From Marvania coccoides (taxonomy: Eukaryota > Chlorophyta > Trebouxiophyceae > Chlorellales > Chlorellaceae): a DNA stretch of 64,000 nt. Where the stretch lies: contig OY978097.1 in NCBI GenBank assembly GCA_963854735.1, forward strand, positions 806,001 to 870,000, given 5' to 3'. The translations under genes were made by a program, and so were the position numbers. How positions within the stretch are numbered: position 1 is the stretch's first letter; each line of letters opens with the position of its first letter. Below the pieces are notes generated by a model. The model searched no databases, was not told the origin of the DNA, and worked only from the letters and a program-made list of their open reading frames with translations. Positions 38,353-49,908 of this stretch are shown one piece after another.

Positions 38353-39847
38353 TTAAATGGCAGCCGCCGCCAATGCGACCAGGCCCAGCGCGGCACCGAT
38401 GGTGAACCTTCCAGCAGAGGAGGGAGCCGCAGTGCACGCCGCAGGATTCTCCCCATAAACACCAACGTCAGCGGCGGTGATGCCCAGGCCGGCGTAGGTC
38501 GACTCAAGGGCCGCAGTGACGGTGGTGCCGATGTCAGCGGTGGGGGCCTCGAAAGCCTTGAGTACCTTCTCAGCGGCGGCGGCGTCAACCTTGGCGACCA
38601 GAGGCGCCACCGTCCAGAAGAAGGTATATCCCTCGGCAGCAGCCTCGTCGGTGTCAGCGCCCTCGCTCACGGCCTTGGCCGCAACGGCTGCGTACTGGGC
38701 GGCGGCCTGGATGTATGTGATGGTGAACTGCTTCTTGATCTCGTCGCGAGCAGCGGTGAGCGCCGCCACGTCGCCGGCCCGTGCAGCAGCCTGGGCATCG
38801 TTGAAAGCCTTTGTCATCGCGGCGCTGATGGCGCTGTCGCAGGAGCCAGGGGCGAAGGTCTGGAAGGCGCTGTTGCGCTTCTCGGGGATGGAAATCAGGC
38901 TGCAGCCGAGCTCTCCCAGGCCGCCACCGTCGCCGGCGTAGATGCCGAACGCCTCGTCCACGGCGTGGGGTGCACCGGTGTCGTCGGTGGTGTTGCCAGC
39001 GGCAGCCTTGGCGATGGCAGCCTCGAGCTCGTGGAACATGTACATGCCCTGGACGCCGCTTCCGATGCCCTTCTTGATGGCCTGCGCTCAAAAAATGAAC
39101 AACCGAACAGTTTGATCAGCCGCGGGCAATCTTGTTGAAAAAAACAGGAAAATGAAACACAATGAACAAAAATGTACAAATTTGAGAGTTTTAACTCCAC
39201 ACCCGCACAGAGACGGCAACAAAGGTCACACAGCAGAGAGGCAAGCAACACGGGGGGGGAAGCACTGATGAGGTAGAAAATAATGGGTGTCTGCAATGCA
39301 ATTATAAGCAACGGGTGTTTGCTTACCTGACCCCGGCTCTCTTCGGAAGTCCACAGGGCGCTGGTGTTGTCGAACGCCGATGCCACGTAGGTGTCGAGCC
39401 ACGTGGTGTTGGCAGCGGTGCTGTCGGCGTAGTACGTGGTGTAGAGACCCCAGATCTCCTCGGTAGCCAGCTTGGTCTGGTTGGCCCAGGCCCTCAGAGC
39501 CTTGCCGGCCACGTTCTTGCCGTTGGCGTAAATGGCTTGAGCGCCGGGAAAGTCATCGGCACCGATGGCTGCGTCGATGGCGCACACGTCTTTGCTGATA
39601 CCAGTGTAGGCTGAAATAATATAGATAGGGAACGGTGTGAGAAATAATGTAATAAAAGCGGGGAGAAAAAGTGGGAGGTAGCGGTGCTGTGAAGGATGAA
39701 GGCACTCTGTACCGATACTTGCTCACCTTCCACGTTGGATGCAAATGTGTACCCGAACAGCACCTCTCCGACCTTGCCACTTGCGGCAGCCGGCTGCAAA
39801 ATTGCGCAGAAAGCGGCAAGGCCGACCAAAAAGATGACAGATCGCAT
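38353..39847 (-). CDS. Secreted, probably GPI-anchored protein resembling FEA1/H43 iron-assimilation proteins
   Basis: Three exons (39727-39847, 39327-39610, 38353-39081) give 377 residues. MRSVIFLVGLAAFCAILQPA is a signal peptide, and the hydrophobic C-terminus (IGAALGLVALAAAAI) after a Ser/Gly/Arg segment fits a GPI-anchor signal. The mature protein is Ala-rich and helical, with KALRAWANQTKLATEEIWGLY, YMFHELEAAIAKAA, NDAQAAARAGD and EGYTFFWTVAPLVAKVDA. Size, topology and composition match algal FEA1/H43-type proteins induced by iron limitation or high CO2. Codons are strongly C/G-ending (GCC, AAC, AAG), more than in other genes here, suggesting high expression. The family match is from memory of features, not alignment. 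Confidence 0.6.
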
Positions 39848-40985
39848 CTTGGCTAACTTCAACACGAAATTGAGTGCAAACCGGTTTTTTAATTATGTAT
39901 AAACGAGGAACAGTGGTATAAATCATGATCTAGCCGCCGAGAGGAGAGCGTACGTCGATCGCGTGTGCCTCGGGGATCCCCGCTGCGCGCCCTGAATGGC
40001 CGGCCTACTGAAAATGAGATGATCGGGTAAATATAGGCTCTATTAAAGCCTCTGAACACTGTTTTCGAGAGCCTTTATTTTATTTTATTTTATTGTTGGG
40101 TATTCGTTGAATTATTTTCTTGATTTAATGGCGCACTGGACGCAATTAAGACCCGCAATCAAAAGTGGACGATTGGTGGCGGTTGTAGGGAGGCGTGGCA
40201 TGCGGATTCGTGCGGAGCAGAACCGGCTGCAGATTACTTCAGTAGGTGAAGATACCCATGGTGCGGCTGCAAGAAGCCTGCTAGTGGCCTAAACTCTGCC
40301 AGGCGCGCGTATGAGATTCTGTACCTCTGATTAAGCGCCTCTGTACCTCTGAGCCGCCGGTACACAAGGACGGATCGGCAAAATAAAAACCAGCCTAAGT
40401 TAGGAATTGGATGACATTCGGTGTCCATGCAAATCCAGCCGCACCACACGAGGTCTACTACCAGCTTCCCATTCAACCTCTGGTGGGGGCAGGAGAGACT
40501 GTCGGGAGCAGTGGACAGGCAGAGGCACCAAACGGCGCCAAATACGGCACTGCGACTGACTCAGTCGCGTGCACGTGTGTCTAATTACTGCACGCAACGA
40601 TTTCCGCTGGTTTTATGCTGCGCAATCCTGCGTTATCTACAAATCAAACTGTCCTTGGGCACAAGCGCAACCCTGCGCTGCCTTTTCGCAGCTGTAACTA
40701 TTTGAACGCATTTATAATTCCATTTTTAGATCACCTTAACCACGATATGCAGCGCTAGCAACAGAAAAATCAGCTGCTGTTTGGGCTCTGCGCGCGCGTT
40801 TTTTTTCTCTTTTTTTTCTTTCGTTTTCATGGATTTCAGGGGCAGCCGGCGTTCAAAATACACCATAACCGGGAAAAGTATAACAATACACACCAACCTT
40901 GACAAGAGCTGGCCTCAGAATCGCCGAGTCAGCAACAATCAAATATTTTTTTGAGTTCGTATACAGACGTTGAACGTTTTCCAAT
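39848..40985. other. Divergent spacer before CNOT9
   Basis: About 1.1 kb containing promoters of the FEA-like gene (minus) and CNOT9 (plus). A TTTATAC string on the minus strand near 39895-39903 is a possible TATA element for the FEA-like gene. A short direct repeat (CTCTGTACCTCTGA) occurs at about 40317-40354. No gene is recognised. Confidence 0.4.
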
Positions 40986-42070
40986 ATGGTCAGTGATCAC
41001 AGAACAGACGGGCGCCCTGAATCATCGGCACCATATCCCACTTTAACCCGTTTTGATTCCGATGGTTTTTTCCAATCAATTTTGCAGGAGCAACTCGTGC
41101 TGGACCTGACAAATCCCTCGACCAAAGAAACTGCCCTGCTAGAGCTCAGCAAAAAGCGGGAGTCGTTCCCGGAGCTGGCACCGTTCCTGTGGCACAGCTT
41201 CGGCACCATGGCAGCTCTGCTCCAAGAGATTGTCTCCATCTACCCCATGCTGCAGCCGCCCTCCCTCACCGCACACGCCTCAAACCGCGTGTGCAACGCC
41301 CTCGCGCTCCTCCAGTGCGTCGCATCCCACCCCGAGACACGCAGCCTCTTCCTGCAAGGCAAGCACGTCTCCCCCGCTTCCTTCCAACTCACCTCACCTC
41401 TTCTTTCACTCTCCCAGTACCCCATGGTCGCCTTATCACCTCTCATTTTCTCCTTCCCCTTTCCCCTGCCTTCCCCCCTTCATTTGCAGCCCACATCCCT
41501 TTATTTCTGTACCCCTTCTTAAACACCGTCAGCAAGACCCGCCCCTTTGAGTACCTGCGCCTCACCTCGCTGGGGGTGATCGGCGCGCTGGTGAAAGTGG
41601 ACGACACCGAGGTCATCAACTTCCTGCTGTCCACTGAGATCATTCCGCTGTGCCTGCGCACCATGGAGACCGGGAGCGAGCTATCAAAGACCGTGGCCAC
41701 CTTCATCGTGCAAAAGATCCTGCTGGACCAGGCTGGACTGGCATACATCTGCGCCACGGCGGAGCGGTTCTTTGCTGTGGGAGCGGTGCTGTCTTCCATG
41801 GTTACCGGGTTGTCGGAGCAGCCGTCGGTGCGGCTGCTGAAGCACATAGTGCGGTGCTACCTGCGGCTGTCTGACAACCCCCGCGCGCGGGAGGCGCTGC
41901 GGCAGTGCCTCCCCGACCCGCTGCGCAACCCCCAGTTCACTGCCTGCCTGAAGGACGACCTTACGACGAGGCGGTGGCTGGCGCAGCTGCTGTTGAATGT
42001 GGGGCTCATCGGAGAGGCCTCGGCGCTAGGAACGGACATCGTGACGCCCACACCGCCCGTACAGGCCTGA
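40986..42070 (+). CDS. CCR4-NOT subunit CNOT9 / RCD1
   Basis: Exons 40986-41358 and 41490-42070 give 317 residues. [78 protein letters not shown] and [20 protein letters not shown] are nearly invariant CNOT9 armadillo-repeat strings. The protein bridges the NOT module of the deadenylase to mRNA-targeting proteins through Trp-binding pockets. The intron has a GC donor (CAAG/GCAAGC), and the conserved [14 protein letters not shown] join excludes the nearby GT. The N-terminal 30 residues are variable; a small intron around 41062-41085 cannot be excluded. Confidence 0.96.
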
Positions 42071-42659
42071 GAAGGTAGCGGGTGTGCCGTTGCAGCGATG
42101 CCCTGGAGGAGATAATCTTTCGATTTTTCAACCTCCCGTCGAAAATAAAAAAGTATATACGGTACCAATTTTCGCGTTCTTTCTTATAAATTTCTTTTAA
42201 ACTGTGTATAGCTTTCTTTTTTTACTTTTCGGAGGACTGTCTGGTCGTGTGGAGGGCTAGAAAGAGGGGAGAGTGGCGGGGCAGCCCACGTGTGATGAAA
42301 AATGGTTGGAGTTTTGATGACTGGATTGGGTGTATAATCGACGTTGGGGGACTATTATACTGTGTATGCGTGGGTTTGAACTTTTTTAAAGGCAACAATA
42401 ATTCAAAAATGACAAGTATAAGAAATAAAAAGCAGTCGGGGGGGTTCTTCTCGTTGTTAAAATTCTCAGCTGCCCAGCGCCAGCTCCAGGATCAGCGCTC
42501 TCCTCTTTCAAGACTTTCATAGGAAGTGCAGCAATGGCTCGAGCATGCCCTGGAAAAGCCTCGTATGAAAATTGTCGGGGAAACCGTGATTCTCCGCCTA
42601 GGCATCCAAATACGCCGCCTTTTGGCCGCTTCCAGCCCACATTCTATGCAGTTATGAAA
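42071..42659. other. Convergent 3' spacer
   Basis: About 590 bp between the facing ends of CNOT9 and MCAT. It is AT-rich to 42460, then a GC-richer stretch close to the MCAT stop. No gene or repeat family was recognised. Confidence 0.45.
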
Positions 42660-44249
42660 TCAGACGGTGATGTTGGTGCAGGGGAAGGTTTTGTTGATCC
42701 TCTTCATGATACCTGCGATGACCTTGTTGGGTCCGATCTCGTACGCCTCCTGGAGACCCTGCAATCAATAGAAAGCACAGATAGGGAGCCAAAACCCAGT
42801 TTTAGTTAATAATTGTTTTTCATTGGAAACAAAATTGCAATACCCCCCCCCCCCCCCCCCCCCCCCGCTTCTCAGTAAAATAAAATAAATAAAAATTAAG
42901 CGCACCTTGTCGAGCAGCGTGGAGATCTGGTTCTCAAACAGCACCGGCGAGGTGAGCTGCTGCGCCAAGATCTTCTTGATGGTGTCGGGGTCGGAGTGGG
43001 GCAGCGCGTCCACGTTGGATACAACAGGAATGCGAGGCTCAGAAATGCTGGTCGCCGCCAGTGCCTCCTGCAGCTGCTCAGCCGCCGGCTGCATGTAGTG
43101 GGTGTGGAAAGCACCCGCCACCGCCAGCCGCACCGTCATCCGCGCCTTGAACGACTTGGCCAGGCGCTCCACAGCCTCGCACCCTTCAACTCCGCCCGAC
43201 ACGGCATAGTTGCCATTGCAGAGGTAGTTAGCGATGCGCACGCCCTTCTCGGCGCCCACCTCCGCGGTGGCGGCCTCGCACAGCTCCGTGACCTTGTCTG
43301 AGGACAGTCCGATGACTGACACCATGGCTGAGGGGGTGGCATCGGCGGCAGCCTGCATGCTTTCGCCACGCAGCTTCACCAGACGCACGCCGTCCTCAAA
43401 TGACATGGCGCCGGCGTAGGTCAGCGCAGTGTACTCGCCCAGGGACAGGCCACAGGCCACGTCAGCCTTGGCGGCAGCTTCCTGCGTTGAAAAAAATAAG
43501 CATTGTTACGCAACGAACAAAGTGTGAAATATATATTTGGAAGCAATCTTTGTACGACATGGAATTTTAAACTTCAAAACAAACTGGAAACTTGCATATA
43601 ATTCTTTATCAAACTTTACTCCTCACCTCTCCCTGCTCAGCCTTGAGCTTCTCAACGGCGGCCAAGCTGGCCACGTAGATGGCGGGCTGGCTCACGGCGG
43701 TGAGGTCCAGCCTCTCCTTGGGGCCCTCCCCGCACACCTTGAGCAGATCATAGCCCAGAATCTCAGAAGCACGGTCGAAAAGCTCCTTGGCGGCGGGCAC
43801 CTGAGCGGCAACCTCCTGAGCCATGCCCACGGTCTGAGCGCCCTGCCCGGGGAAGAAGAACGCAACCTTGGGGGTGTAGCCGTCAAACTTGGTGTCCGCA
43901 GCGGGCTACATGGCGAAAAAAGGGTGGCAAAAAGGAGCTGGTGTGATCAAGATGTTTGAAAACAGGAGGCGATGGGGGCGATCGATGCACTGTGATAACT
44001 TTGCATGGTTTGAGACACTAAAAACGGCATCACGACATAAAAAGGCAGACACGTACCCGTGCAGAAGAGGCCTGGATAGTCGATGATCGGCGAACAGCGC
44101 TGCGGCGCACAGCCACACTGCAAATAGCGACAGAATTGGGGTTCAGTGGACTTCTTGCATGACTTGGGGCCGCGATGAATAGCGCATTGTCAAAAAATAT
44201 CTCACATCTTTGAAGCTTGCATCGGAGCACGAAGGACAGCCGGCGACAT
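42660..44249 (-). CDS. Malonyl-CoA:ACP transacylase, plastid type
   Basis: Five exons (44206-44249, 44057-44117, 43627-43905, 42906-43481, 42660-42758) close in phase to 352 residues. MCAT (FabD) loads malonyl groups onto acyl carrier protein for type II fatty-acid synthesis. The first 35 residues (MSPAVLRAPMQASK, then Arg/Ser-rich) look like a plastid transit peptide. VAFFFPGQGAQTVGM holds the oxyanion Gln, CGLSLGEYTAL the nucleophilic Ser141, and VAGAFHTHYM the catalytic His. The end GPNKVIAGIMKRIN is family-typical. Exons 1 and 2 are inferred from phase and leader composition; exons 3-5 are certain. Intron 4 has a 24-C homopolymer at 42843-42866. Confidence 0.95.
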
Positions 44250-44600
44250 TGCGCTGAATCAACTCTAGCAAACGTCAAAAACAAAGTTGAATGAAAAGAT
44301 AGCTGCCCAGACCAACAATTCTCTTGTCAAGAACAGCTGCACTACTCTTCTTTCTCTTGTTTCGTTCAAATTTCGACATGGGGCTGGCAGTGTCTCTGTG
44401 GAGCTTTCCTCTTTAGGGACATAATACAGCAGTGCCCAATATCCGTACCCCGCCAACGCTAATCGCCTTTGGGATGAGAAAAATCTCACCTCCACCGTCA
44501 CCTCGCCAAGGCCTGTTTAATGCAACGGCCGTTCTCTCTGTTTTTTTGCATCAATCGAATAGCGGCAAGTGGCGGCCTTGGCCGCCGCTGCCGAGGAATA
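44250..44600. other. Promoter spacer of MCAT and the broken gene
   Basis: About 350 bp between MCAT and the first recognisable exon of the rearranged gene. A possible upstream ATG at 44474 starts a frame that soon stops. No firm feature is seen. Confidence 0.4.
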
Positions 44601-44848
44601 AGAAGGAAACGTCCCCATCAAACTGGACAACCTGTCCTCCACCGAGCTGCTCAACGTGCCCACCGAGTACGAGTTGCTAACAGAGTTCCACGGTATGGTG
44701 AGCTGGTTACCTTGTATTACTTTTGGGCCCTTTTGGGTAGAAACAAACTGGTTCATTTCTTGAAATAATTCTACTAATATTATTAATAATTTTGGGGATG
44801 GGTTTTCTCACGCGGTTTTATTCCCTTCTTCCCTCCTTCTTTTATACA

Positions 44849-45403
44849 CACAGACTAAATATTTTTTTCTGTCCCTCTCTCGCCTACAGGGGCCCCCACT
44901 AGTCACCCGCCGGAAAGCTATCCTCATGGACAAGAGCAAACCATGGCTGGTGTGCAAGCTCATCGAGACGGAGGCGCAAAATGCCGAACTAACGGCCAAA
45001 TTCGAAGATTTGCGGGGCTGGGTGGAGGGGGTGCAGCCGCTTCTGAAACAATTCAGAAGCGCGCAGAGGCACTTGATGGAGGCCAAGGACGAGGGTGAGG
45101 AGGGCGGCGAGGAAGCCGGTGGCGGGCCCGAGGAGAACGGCGCCCAATGTGATGAAATTTAACGCCTCGATAAATTTTGCGCGCTTCTGAATTGTTTCAG
45201 AAGCGGCTGCACCCCCTCCACCCAGCCCCGCAAATCTTCGTATTTGGCCGTTAGTTCGGCATTTTGCGCCTCCGTCTCGATGAGCTTGCACACCAGCCAT
45301 GGTTTGCTCTTGTCCATGAGGATAGCTTTCCGGCGGGTGACCAGTGGGGGCCCCTGTAGGCGAGAGAGGGATAGAAAAAAATATTTAGTTTTAGTCTGTG
45401 TTA
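44849..45403. repeat. Long inverted repeat around a duplicated exon
   Basis: The left arm (about 44849-45064) and right arm (about 45177-45403) are reverse complements with only a few differences in more than 200 bp (for example CTAG/CTGG and TTCG/TACG, plus a short insertion in the intronic part). The spacer is about 112 bp. The arms include intron sequence, the CTACAG acceptor and about 170 bp of exon. Such high identity implies a recent event or active gene conversion. Confidence 0.93.
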
Positions 45404-45409
45404 GCTAGC

Positions 45410-45757
<348 letters not shown>

Positions 45758-46109
45758 GACCATTCAAAATAAGGCTACTTATCTTTCAAATAAATTGTTC
45801 AAATTAAAACATCTCATCTAAATATAGCCGCCGAAATTTCTCGCGGCAATATTGCCGCCGTGCCCGCCCATAGCACCTGATCCAGCCATATATACGGCAA
45901 TGTCCCAGCCGCCCGCATCCCCAGCGCTCCCGGCGACCCAACCTCAACTCGCTGAGGGAGTGGAGTCAATTCATCCTACCCCAGGCCGCGGATGAACCCC
46001 TGGCACCCCTAGCGGCCAACTTCGGGTGCCGGACGGTTCATTCGCGCCCTCGCGGGGACCACAAGCGCCAGGGGGCTGCAACCCCTGGCGCCGATGACCG
46101 CCTGGGGCG

Positions 46110-46290
46110 CCAGAAACGCATGTTCTCGCCAGTTTTCGCAAGTTTCGCCAGTCGCAAGTTCAAACACTGAGGCCAATCGTGGGAATACGTGACGCAAAGT
46201 GTGCCAGTTGCCAGTTGCCTGTTTTCGCCAGTCGCCAGTATGCCTGTTCCCGCCAGTTGCCAGTAGCATGTTCTCGCCAGTTTCGCACCC
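46110..46290. repeat. Degenerate GCCAGT minisatellite
   Basis: Imperfect tandem units built on CGCCAGTT or TTGCCAGT with spacers such as TTCGCAAG recur about ten times. The unit length is irregular (7-21 bp), and GC content is higher than in the flanking (TTA)n. A palindrome CGCCAGGGG/CCCCTGGCG lies just left, near 46068-46093. The origin is not recognised; it precedes the final exon of the rearranged gene. Confidence 0.75.
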
Positions 46291-46789
46291 TCTTGCCATG
46301 TCCCTAAGACCGACACATTTCTAACATCACCCCACCTTCCTCCCCTCTTCCCCGTCCCCCCTCTCCCTTCCCTTTGCAGCTTGCAAGATGCCGTGCTGGA
46401 GCCTGCTGGAGCTGGCGGAGACCTCACCCAGGTGGCGGCCCTAGTGCGGGCGCATTTGGAGGGCGTGCAGGCGGCAGCGCAGGAGAGCACGAGGACAGAG
46501 GGAGAGTCAAGATTTATGAAATGAAGAAATTTACATGATAAATATGGTGATTTTATTTAATTAATTGTGCTTGCACATGCGGTGGTTCGCGCTCCCTACT
46601 AGTTAGCTCATTGTAGCTGCCAGTGCGTAAACTTTGGTTGTTTACTGCACTGCGACATCGGATGTATCACTTCCCCGTGGTATCGTAGTCTCTATCGGAC
46701 GGGTACAAATGGCGGGTGCCACATTTCCAGTGAGCACACCGGGTAGTACACCACAAACCCTTTAGCCAGGGGTTGAGTGACCGCTGTAG

Positions 46790-47140
46790 ATGGGAGGGGT
46801 GCTGGGCGGGCCAGCATTGCCCAAGCGCGAACCCCAAACCGGACGGGCCGTTTGCCGTCCGGAGAGTCCTGCTTCCCCCCCCATTTTATTCATGTCGGTC
46901 GCGCCGTTGGGGGACTCAGGAAGGCAGGGGCCAGAGCCTTATATTGTGGGCGACGGTGCGGTCGCCGGCGCAGTGGCAGTATCCGTACGTCCACAGTACC
47001 TGGGGTCGATCCCACCGGTGGAAGGGGGTACTCCGCCTTACTGTGGCGGGGTGAGTGGCACGTCGCCTTGCAGGTCTCTATAAGAGCGCCTTCGGTAGTA
47101 GACGTTACAACGATATGTAAAACCATCAAACCATCAAACC
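46790..47140 (+). mobile_element. tRNA-derived SINE-like element, longest copy
   Basis: A composite dispersed element. A 5' module (about 46800-46925) recurs at 21087-21210 in reverse. A following module has RNA polymerase III promoter-like boxes: CCGGCGCAGTGG at 46965-46976 (A-box-like) and TGGGGTCGATCCCA near 47001-47014 (B-box-like), 26 bp apart. The 3' module (about 47030-47140: TACTGTGGCGGGGTGA, GGCACGTCG, TCGGTAGTAG, CGTTACAAC, ATGTAAAACC) recurs at 51713-51828. It ends in a short ATCAAACC repeat rather than poly-A. The structure fits a tRNA-derived SINE. No target-site duplication was established. Confidence 0.7.
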
Positions 47141-47648
47141 AGCTACTCCTTTCGACTGTGCCATTTAAACAGGAGTTTGAAGAGTTATGGCTGTTTGGAT
47201 TTGGGTTTAGGGGCTCTGATGTTAAAATTGAGTTTTGGGGGGGATGAAAAGTGCCAGCAGTAGTGTCTTGCAGCAAATGAAGCAGGTTCTGGGCTTAAAT
47301 AGTAGCTCAGAGTCTCAGGAAAATTTACCGAATGATAATTTGCAAAACAAGGCAAGAATTTCAAGTCCGGAATTGCTGTAGAAGCCACCATGAGCCTTTC
47401 CTTTTTTGGGTCTGTGTGAATAAAGAAGGAGGGAAGAAGGGAATATAAACACAATAAAACCGCGTGAAATCCATCCCCAAAATTATTAATAATATTAGTA
47501 GAAATTTTAAGCCCCTGCCCATCCGCCAGAGCACGCAGGAGCAGCGAGAAATGAAAAGTGGCCATGCTGCCGTGAATACACTCGCCTCGACCATCTCCTC
47601 GACCCGCACCTCAATCTGAGGAGCTTGGTCAGTTTCCATGGCTGCCAT

Positions 47649-48195
47649 TACGGTAATGACTGCAAGAGGTAAGAGCGGAACAATAAGGTGCTGCGAAATT
47701 AATAGTTGATTATCAACTTGATAACCCCCACTAGTAGTATATGGGTTTAATGGGTTTAATGGGTTTACATCATAGCCAGCATGAGGCCCGAAACTTTAAT
47801 TTTGCTATATTCTTTCATTAAAGCCAGCCATGACGCTAGCGAGTACGAGAAGCTGCGTGGTTGGATATAAGCTTTTCTTTTCTTTTCCTTTGTTATTTTT
47901 TTCTCTGTTTCTTTTAGCGGTTGGTTTTTCTTTGGTCTTTCTTTATTATCATTTTCATTCATCAATTTATTATTATTATTTCTGCTTGCACTTCGGTGCC
48001 AGTCTGCTATGTTGCCTTAGTTGCTTCTTTGTGCGGACTTTAAACCTGTAATGTATGTATGTATGTATGTATGTATGTATGTATGTATGTATGTATGTAT
48101 GTATGTATGTATATAATAAATTGCGAAATATATTATTTCGAATACCTTACTTTTAAACATTCGATTGAACAGAAAAAATCAATCCGTGCATAGTC
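47649..48195. other. Spacer with (TATG)n-tailed repeat
   Basis: About 550 bp between the inverted gene fragment and the Mut-7-type gene. It contains a GGGTTTAAT triplication near 47742-47766, a TTATT run and the dispersed repeat described separately. No gene is supported. Confidence 0.45.
48005..48112 (+). repeat. (TATG)n-tailed dispersed repeat
   Basis: A unique head (GTCTGCTATGTTGCCTTAG, TTGCTTCTTTGTGCGGACT, TTAAACCTGTAATGTATG) runs into about 14 TATG units. The reverse complement of 59118-59206 has the same order of strings, including CCTTAGTTGCCTTTGTG, GGACTTAAAACCCTGTAATG and TATG units. A unique 3' end followed by a simple-repeat tail at separate sites is typical of non-LTR retrotransposon or SINE 3' ends. 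Confidence 0.8.
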
Positions 48196-49908
48196 TTACA
48201 TACAAATTTTCTTTCCTCCTTCCCACCCCCAGGAGCGAATCTGCATGCCCTCCATCGCCGCTGACAGCCGCTCCAAGGCTCGCCCGTACATGCTGCCCTG
48301 CCAGTACGCAATCCCGCACCGAGAGCATACCCAAAATTCTGCCACCCGATTTGACTCCAACAACCCGGGCGGCACGCCGTGGCCCTCTGGCAGCTGATGC
48401 CCAGGCACAGGGTACTCGAAGAAATCCCCATTACACTTTGCACACCGCGAGAGCAGCGCTTCTTTGCCCACTGGCAGCCGGAACTCCGCCACAACTTCCT
48501 CGAGCTGCAGCAGAAGAAGAAAAAAATACGAGGAGGGAACAGGGAGAGAGGTTGAGAAACGGCAACAATTGGCAGGGAAAGCATTGGCCCACAGCGCCCA
48601 CGCCACTATCGCCCCTTCCTTTACCTGCTCCCGCTTGGAATTTGCTCTCACGTGGTACGCCTGGTCCGACAGGCCCCTCCGCATGAAGATCGTGTCTCGC
48701 GTGAGGATCACCCTCCCTTCCGCCTCAGCCTGCTCCACCAATTTCCGGTGCACGGCGTGGCGTTGGTCTTTGGGCGCAGTAGGCACCGCCTCGGCGTCAA
48801 AACCCCACAGCCTGAGCTGCCGAGCCAGCCCGTGCACGTTCACGTCTGCCAGGAAGCGCGGAGGGGCGGTGACGGCGCGAAAAGCGTCCATCCACGGCAC
48901 ATGCGGCGGGAAAGGGTGAAAATGGCCTGAAGGAGCGGCGGCGGGGGTTTCAGCAGGAGACTGGGGGTGCGCCGACAGTCCGCCTGCTGCGCTCTTTATT
49001 TTCCCCCCTTTTGGGGCGATCTCCCACTGCTCACCCCACAGCCTCTTCGCAGCTTCCAACTGCACTGCGTCCCACCGAAAACAATAACCGCCAGTGCTGC
49101 TGCTGCTATTGATGGCATTTCCCTCTTTTTCGTCTTCTTTCATTACGCTGCCGCCGTTGCTGCTGCCTCTTTCCCCTCCTCTTTCCCCTTTCACCACACC
49201 GTCATTTTTCTTTATTCGAAGCTCCGCGCTGCACAGCTGCATGAAGGTGTCCAGCAGCGCCAGCAACACAACCGCATCTGTTGCGCCATATTTTAGCTGC
49301 TCTAGGGTCAACGGCCTCTCACCCCAGGCACTGCACTGCATGGTTTTATCCAAAGGCGCTCCCAACTGTGCTTCAACCAAAGAACTGAGGCCACAGCCAA
49401 GCGAACGCACCACGCCAGGGGTGCGGCGGTGCAGGAGACGGCCTTGTAGCTGACCTACGTCGAGAACGGGGAAAATGGCTGAGCCGCAGGAGCCCAGCGA
49501 AGCGGCAAGCGCAGCAACGTCGCCCTTCAGCGTGTACCCAACTTTGAGGACGTTTTCATTTCGGAAAAGCTCCTTAAAGAAGTTTTTTGCAATGATAGCG
49601 TCCAGCGCAATCAAATCCTGCAGAAAAAAAGAGTTTTTGAGATGTAAGATGTGCGTTAAAAAGAAAAAATGTGTAGACTACTATATAATTCTCACGAGAA
49701 TGACGGCTTGGAGGCCATGGGCCGGGGACCATGTGGCGAGCTGGGCTAAAGACGCTGCAGGCTTGCTAGCTGTCTGCTCTGGAGGCCACTCGCAGTCTAT
49801 GGCGCACACCAAGGCAGCGGTAAAAATGTCTGTGGCGGTGGCAAGCTTCTCATCAGTATCGACCAGTAGCGGGCGATCCGCTGCGTCGCTGTGCCAGTAT
49901 TCAGCCAT
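48196..49908 (-). CDS. Mut-7/EXD3-type 3'-5' exonuclease with Mut7-C domain
   Basis: Exons 49696-49908, 48625-49617 and 48196-48504 give 504 residues. The N-terminal DnaQ-like exonuclease shows motif I ALVCAIDCEWPP (Asp38, Glu40), motif II GYTLKGDVAAL (Asp104) and motif III LKYGATDAVVLL (Asp185). The C-terminal Mut7-C (PIN-like RNase) domain shows RFLADVNVHGLARQLRLWGF, GRVILTRDTIFM, a zinc ribbon CAKC ... CSRC, and AYWQGSMYGRALERL. Mut-7 acts in RNAi and small-RNA 3' trimming in animals. A Ser/Gly/Glu-rich linker of about 60 residues joins the domains. The catalytic residues are intact, so the enzyme should be active. Confidence 0.93.

Noticed and set aside
37743..38405. Plus-strand 220-codon open frame between syntaxin and the FEA-like gene
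   Set aside because: It starts with a real ATG but has no domain, no splice or codon-bias support, and runs antisense into the FEA-like terminus; the AT-rich composition is that of spacer DNA.
46110..46290. CRISPR-like array
   Set aside because: Unit length is irregular, there are no unique spacers of constant size, and the genome is clearly eukaryotic.
46966..47014. Intact tRNA gene
   Set aside because: A- and B-box-like motifs are present, but I cannot fold acceptor, anticodon and T arms into a proper cloverleaf, and the element is dispersed; a SINE-like reading fits better.
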